Below, piece after piece: positions 60,652 through 64,000 of a DNA stretch of 64,000 bases; within the stretch, counting starts at the first letter, position 1, and each line of letters opens with the position of its first letter. The notes under the pieces were generated by a model. It saw nothing but the letters and a program-made list of their open reading frames with translations. It was not told the DNA's origin and ran no database searches. Source of the stretch: Paracoccus liaowanqingii (lineage in GTDB: Bacteria; Pseudomonadota; Alphaproteobacteria; Rhodobacterales; Rhodobacteraceae). Both the position numbers and the translations under genes were made by a program. The stretch spans positions 196,426 through 260,425 of the forward strand of contig NZ_CP040763.1 in NCBI RefSeq assembly GCF_004683865.2, written 5' to 3'.

Positions 60652-61511
60652 CAGGCGGATTTCGGCTTGGCGCGGGGCTTGCGGGCGGGCTTCTTCGCCG
60701 CCGCCTTGGGCTTGCCGCCGTCCTTCTTCAGGCTGTCCTTCAGCGCCGACATCAGATCCACCACGTTCCCGCCCGAGGGGCGCGCATCGTCCTCGTCGCC
60801 CGCCCTGGCGCGCGGGGTCTTGCGGTTCTTGCGCTTGGCCGCGATCAGGTCGCGCAGGGCCTTGTCATAGTGGTCCCTGAACGCCTCCGCGTCGAACGGC
60901 GATGACTTGCGCCGGATCAGCTGCGTGGCCACCTCCAGCAGGTCCGCGTCGCTGGCGCCGTCCTCGATCGAGGCGAACAGCGGCTCGGCCTCGCGGATCT
61001 CGTCCTCGTAGCGCAGCGTCTCCAGCAGCAGCCCGTCGCCGCAGGGACGGATCGCGCAGAGATATTCGCGGCCCCGCATGGTCAGCTGGCCAAGCGCGGT
61101 CTTCCTCTCGGCCCGCAGCGCGTCGCGGACGACGCGATAGGCATCCTCGGCCAGATCGTCGGTGGGCACGACGTAATAGGGCTTGTTGTAGTACAGCGGC
61201 GGGATCTCGGACTGGTCGACGAACTGCACCAGCTCCAGCGTCTTCTTGGTGTCCAGCTTGATCGCGTCGATCTCTTCGGGGTCCAGCAGCAGATAGTCGC
61301 CGCCCTCGACCTCGTAGCCCTTCAGGATGTCCTCGGCCTTGACCGGACCCAGCCCCGCCACGGTCTTCTGATAGCGCACCGGCTTGCCGGAGGGTCCGTG
61401 GATCTGCCGGAACGACACCCGCGCTCCCGATCTGGTCGCGGGATGCAGTTCCACCGGGATGGCGACAAGGGACAGGCGCAGCTGACCCTTCCAGACTGCG
61501 CGCGATGCCAT
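60651..61511 (-). CDS. ku: Ku, DNA end-binding protein of bacterial NHEJ
   Basis: 286 residues from the ATG at 61511 (MASRAVWKGQLRLSLVAIPV). The Ku beta-barrel pattern follows: RVSFRQIHGPSGKPVRYQK, DPEEIDAI, FVDQSEIPPLYYNKPYYV. The C-terminal tail is Lys-rich (KPKAAAKKPARKPRAK), a DNA-binding extension of bacterial Ku. It binds DNA ends as a homodimer and recruits LigD, encoded next. Confidence 0.95.
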   Translation of the reverse strand: MASRAVWKGQLRLSLVAIPVELHPATRSGARVSFRQIHGPSGKPVRYQKTVAGLGPVKAEDILKGYEVEGGDYLLLDPEEIDAIKLDTKKTLELVQFVDQSEIPPLYYNKPYYVVPTDDLAEDAYRVVRDALRAERKTALGQLTMRGREYLCAIRPCGDGLLLETLRYEDEIREAEPLFASIEDGASDADLLEVATQLIRRKSSPFDAEAFRDHYDKALRDLIAAKRKNRKTPRARAGDEDDARPSGGNVVDLMSALKDSLKKDGGKPKAAAKKPARKPRAKPKSA

Positions 61512-61608
61512 GGCGATCTCCGGGGTTGCGGCGGTAGGGGTCAGACTGCACCGGACGCGGGGGCAACGCAATGCAGCGGGTGACGGGGCGGGCGATCCTT
61601 CCGCCCCA

Positions 61609-62808
61609 TCATCGCAGGTGGCCGCGGCTGGCCCCTGCAAGGGACTGCGCGGCCTCCGGGGGCATGGCCACCTGTTCGAACTCGCGGGCGAGCCTGTCCA
61701 GCGCCTCGCGCATCTGCGGACCGCCTAGCGGCCGACCGTGCAGCGGTACCAGCGTCTCGGGCCGCAGCCGGGCGAGGCGGCGGACCGAGGCCGCCGCCGC
61801 GGGCCAGTCGGACGTGAAATAGGCGGGCGGGCCGTGCAGTTCGGGCGGCTGGACGAGCGCGGCATAGGCCCCCTCCTGTCGCGTGGTGATGATGGCATCG
61901 CCCGACAGCAGGGTCCGGTCGCGCGCCCGCCACAGCGCGACATGGCCCGGCGTGTGGCCCGGGCTGTGGATCCATTCCCAGTCCGCCAGACGGGGAATGC
62001 CGCCATCCTGGGCCAGGGGCCGCAGGCGCGCGCCCAGATCGACGGGCCTGCGCGGATAGAGGGGCGACAGCCGGGCCATCATGCCCCCCACGCCGGGATC
62101 GGGGGGCGGGTAGCTGCGCGTGCCGTCCAGATAGGGCAGCTCGTCCGGATGGGCGTAGACCGGCGCATCCCACCGGTCGGCCAGCTCCTGCAACGCGCCG
62201 ACATGGTCGAAATGGCCGTGGGTCATGACGATGGCCGCAGGCCGCGCATGGGGGCCGAAGCGCGCGGCAGCCGCGGCGGCGATGCGCGACGCGGTGCCGG
62301 GCAGGCCCGCATCCAGCAGGATCCAGCCCCGGTCCCCGGCATCGGGCCGGCCCAGAAAGACCACGTTGACGATCCCCAGCCCCAGGCAGGCGATGTCCGC
62401 GCCGATCGCCGTCAGGGCCCCCGTCCGCTGCCCGGTCAGGGCGGTGCGGGCCACGGGGATCTGCGCCCCGATCCGGCGATCGCGATCATCGCTCAGCGCC
62501 GCCACCGCGACCGAGAAGGCGCCATAGGCCTGCATTCCCGCCCGCAGCCGCGGGTCCGGGACCGTCATCGACGCCATGCAGAAGCCCGCCCCCTGCGCGG
62601 CGTCGATCAGGCGGTGCGCCCTCATGCCGAGGGGCCTGTCCTGATCCGGGTGATAGCGCGTGAGCAGGCTGTAGCCCGCGACCGCCGCGCCCGCCGCATA
62701 GAAGCGCCGCCGCACATGGGGCCGGACGCCCCCGACAAGCTTCGGCAGAGCGATCAGGGCCAGCACGGAGATCGCGTCCAGAAGCGCATGGTGTCGCGGT
62801 GGGATCAT
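61609..62808 (-). CDS. Metallo-beta-lactamase-fold protein with an N-terminal membrane domain
   Basis: 399 residues from the ATG at 62808 (GGTGCC upstream; longer frame starts reach 63069 but look non-coding). The first ~150 residues contain three or four hydrophobic segments (LLDAISVLALIALPKLVGG, FYAAGAAVAGYSLLTRY, GAFSVAVAAL), like a small standalone membrane family. The C-terminal ~230 residues are an MBL hydrolase: VMTHGHFDHVGAL (HxHxDH), IHSPGHTPGHVAL, LLSGDAIIT. The fusion suggests a membrane-anchored hydrolase; substrate unknown (lactonase, glyoxalase-like or other). It lies 98 bp downstream-adjacent to ku on the same strand. Confidence 0.8.
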   Translation of the reverse strand: MIPPRHHALLDAISVLALIALPKLVGGVRPHVRRRFYAAGAAVAGYSLLTRYHPDQDRPLGMRAHRLIDAAQGAGFCMASMTVPDPRLRAGMQAYGAFSVAVAALSDDRDRRIGAQIPVARTALTGQRTGALTAIGADIACLGLGIVNVVFLGRPDAGDRGWILLDAGLPGTASRIAAAAAARFGPHARPAAIVMTHGHFDHVGALQELADRWDAPVYAHPDELPYLDGTRSYPPPDPGVGGMMARLSPLYPRRPVDLGARLRPLAQDGGIPRLADWEWIHSPGHTPGHVALWRARDRTLLSGDAIITTRQEGAYAALVQPPELHGPPAYFTSDWPAAAASVRRLARLRPETLVPLHGRPLGGPQMREALDRLAREFEQVAMPPEAAQSLAGASRGHLR

Positions 62809-63065
62809 GACAGGCACCTTTCGGGAAAAGGGCCTGCAAACCGTCACGGGCCGCGAATGTTCCCGCCGGGTGCACCCGATCCGGACCAGCTGTCGACAGA
62901 GGCACCGCCGCCCTGCGGCCGTTACCGGACTACGCCGCGATCCAGACGGGAACGCTCGCGGCGGTAAAGCGGCAGGGCAGTACGCTCCACGTCCGGACCG
63001 GCTGGCAGGCCATGCCGGCGCGACACGGTCAGGGTGCCGCCCCGAGGCCGGGCGGCACCCTTGCG

Positions 63066-63410
63066 TCACAGGTGCAGAAGGACCTGGATCCGCCCGGGCC
63101 CGGTGACGCGGGCCGAGGTCCGGGCGCCGTGATCCAGCAGCCGCGACAGCACCTCCGCCTGCCGGGGCGGCAGATAGCCGAGGCGCTGGCCCTCCTCGGT
63201 CTCCACGGCGACCGCCGCGGGGTCGAAATTCCAGTCATGGACCCGTCGCAGCAGCAGCGGCTGTCCCGCGACCTGCGCCCGGCTGTCGGGCACCGGATTG
63301 GCAAGGTACGTGTCCAGCACCTCGAGGGGCGCCGGACGGACCCGGCTTGCCAAGGCCGCCGAGGGGAGGGCCGCCGTCAGGGCCAGGCCAAGCATCATGC
63401 GCCGTTTCAT
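63066..63410 (-). CDS. Secreted HIRAN-like domain protein
   Basis: 114 residues from the second of two adjacent ATGs (63410), giving AGGTG spacing. A signal peptide (about 1-22, ending AALAS) precedes a domain LLLRRVHDWNFDPAAVAVETEEGQRLGYLPPRQAEVLSRLLDHG in continuous sequence, the HIRAN pattern (D, N/D, D-A-V-V, G-x-x-L/I-G-Y-L/I-P-R). HIRAN domains usually bind 3' DNA ends inside helicases, so an exported version is odd. The upstream 86-codon gene ends 4 bp before it. Confidence 0.72.
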   Translation of the reverse strand: MKRRMMLGLALTAALPSAALASRVRPAPLEVLDTYLANPVPDSRAQVAGQPLLLRRVHDWNFDPAAVAVETEEGQRLGYLPPRQAEVLSRLLDHGARTSARVTGPGRIQVLLHL

Positions 63411-63414
63411 CATC

Positions 63415-63675
63415 TCACCTCCGGCCCTGTCGCGGGTGCGCGGCGCCCGGATCGGACCGCATGTCGACATGGACGACCTCTGCGGGCGCCCTGTCCCTCG
63501 GCGGGCTGCGGAAGCGGAAGCTGCGCGCCTGAGCGGAAGACTGCAGCGCGGCGCGGATCTGGCCCTCGACGCCCGCGATGGCCGTCAGCAGGGCGGGTGC
63601 GCAGAGGGGGGCGAGCGTGTCGGTGCGGGCGGGGTATCGAGGCGTGCTGTCCATAGGAAACATGCGGTTCTCCAT
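63415..63675 (-). CDS. Small hypothetical protein before the HIRAN-like gene
   Basis: 86 residues if started at the ATG at 63675 (MENRMFPMDSTPRYPART, then LAPLCAPALLTAIAGVEGQIRAAL). No family recognised. The C-terminal half is Arg/Pro-rich with SFRFRSPPRDRAPAEV. It ends within the ribosome site of the next gene (AGGTGA), which suggests translational coupling and supports it being real. Confidence 0.4.
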   Translation of the reverse strand: MENRMFPMDSTPRYPARTDTLAPLCAPALLTAIAGVEGQIRAALQSSAQARSFRFRSPPRDRAPAEVVHVDMRSDPGAAHPRQGRR

Positions 63676-63899
63676 CGCTGAGACGCAGGTGCCGACACGG
63701 GCGACTGCCCCCGCCGGGTGACCGCGCTTAAGACAGGTCACCGGCGGTCCGAACCAGCGGGTCGGGCCTTTGTTCCGCGGCACCGGGCGGATCCGCCCGG
63801 TCGCCACGTCGCGCCTGGCCTGTCTGTTCGGACCGGCGTCCATGCCGGGAACATTTGCAGGCGCCAGCTGTTTGAAAGCCGCCATTACGGAAGCTCGAC

Positions 63900-64000
63900 A
63901 TGGGTGTCATGGACGTGGACAGCCTGACGACCCAAGACCCTGAGGGCCATCCTTCTGCCCGTGACCGCCCTAGGCCAACAGGGCATCCGACCGGATGCGC
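63900..64000 (+). CDS. Possible gene start running off the right edge
   Basis: ATG at 63900 with GGAAG 8 bp before it; the frame MGVMDVDSLTTQDPEGHP stays open to the window edge (about 33 codons). No domain is recognisable in so short a piece. Confidence 0.25.
   Translation, partial: MGVMDVDSLTTQDPEGHPSARDRPRPTGHPTGC

Noticed and set aside
1..64000. CRISPR arrays, tRNA or rRNA genes, replication origin or partition genes
   Set aside because: Looked for regular repeats and characteristic RNA or rep/par sequences and saw none.

Overview
The window reads as chromosome, chromid or plasmid DNA from an alphaproteobacterium of the Rhodobacteraceae, most likely Paracoccus or a close relative. The basis is high-GC codon use in most of the genes, the kdpFABC-kdpDE arrangement, paired sugar-ABC catabolic operons, a Ku/LigD pair and insertion sequences of the IS3, IS5, IS21 and IS481 families. 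This is inference; I saw no replication genes, rRNA, tRNA or CRISPR array.

Layout. 1-2.7 kb: a truncated cation-efflux gene with a divergent MerR regulator and a MerR-type promoter with a 19-bp spacer, a small membrane protein, and a monooxygenase-like gene. 2.8-7.5 kb: an insertion-sequence graveyard with two inverted, nearly identical IS481-type elements, an IS5-type transposase, and pieces of a resolvase and of IS5/IS427-type transposases. 7.5-12.05 kb: a visibly AT-richer island with folE2, a pterin-binding PruR-like protein, a DcpA-like GGDEF-EAL enzyme and an FkbM-type methyltransferase. 12.05-18.06 kb: a second IS block (IS5 remnant, two inverted IS3 copies, one IS21) that has cut an MFS transporter. 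18.1-25 kb: a minus-strand set with an RTX-tailed sulfatase, two unrecognised proteins and a GH16 hydrolase that meets a truncated manC, followed by an epoxide hydrolase pseudogene.

25.2-35.7 kb: a near-complete non-phosphorylating L-fucose-type pathway (mutarotase, aldose dehydrogenase, lactonase, UxaA-type dehydratase, keto-deoxy-acid dehydrogenase, FAH-family hydrolase, a zinc dehydrogenase), with an ABC transporter and a GntR regulator; a similar AT-rich element lies in both divergent promoters. 35.8-42.3 kb: a second, minus-strand sugar operon (TIM-barrel isomerase, ABC importer, RpiR regulator, PfkB kinase). 42.6-46.3 kb: a PhoX-type phosphatase divergent from a phytase-like esterase. 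46.4-54.4 kb: the high-affinity potassium system kdpFABC plus kdpDE, with kdpC frameshifted. 54.7-57.9 kb: small proteins and a frameshifted EAL phosphodiesterase. 58-64 kb: the two-gene NHEJ system (ku, ligD), a membrane-anchored metallo-beta-lactamase-fold protein, a secreted HIRAN-like protein and small hypotheticals.

The strongest candidates for an interesting system are the IS-bounded folE2-pruR-dcpA module (pterin-controlled c-di-GMP signalling that appears to have moved as a unit), the RTX-sulfatase/GH16 cluster with two unknown partners, and the L-fucose pathway in which a UxaA-family protein seems to supply the dehydratase step. All coordinates and motifs were read by eye; no database search was run.
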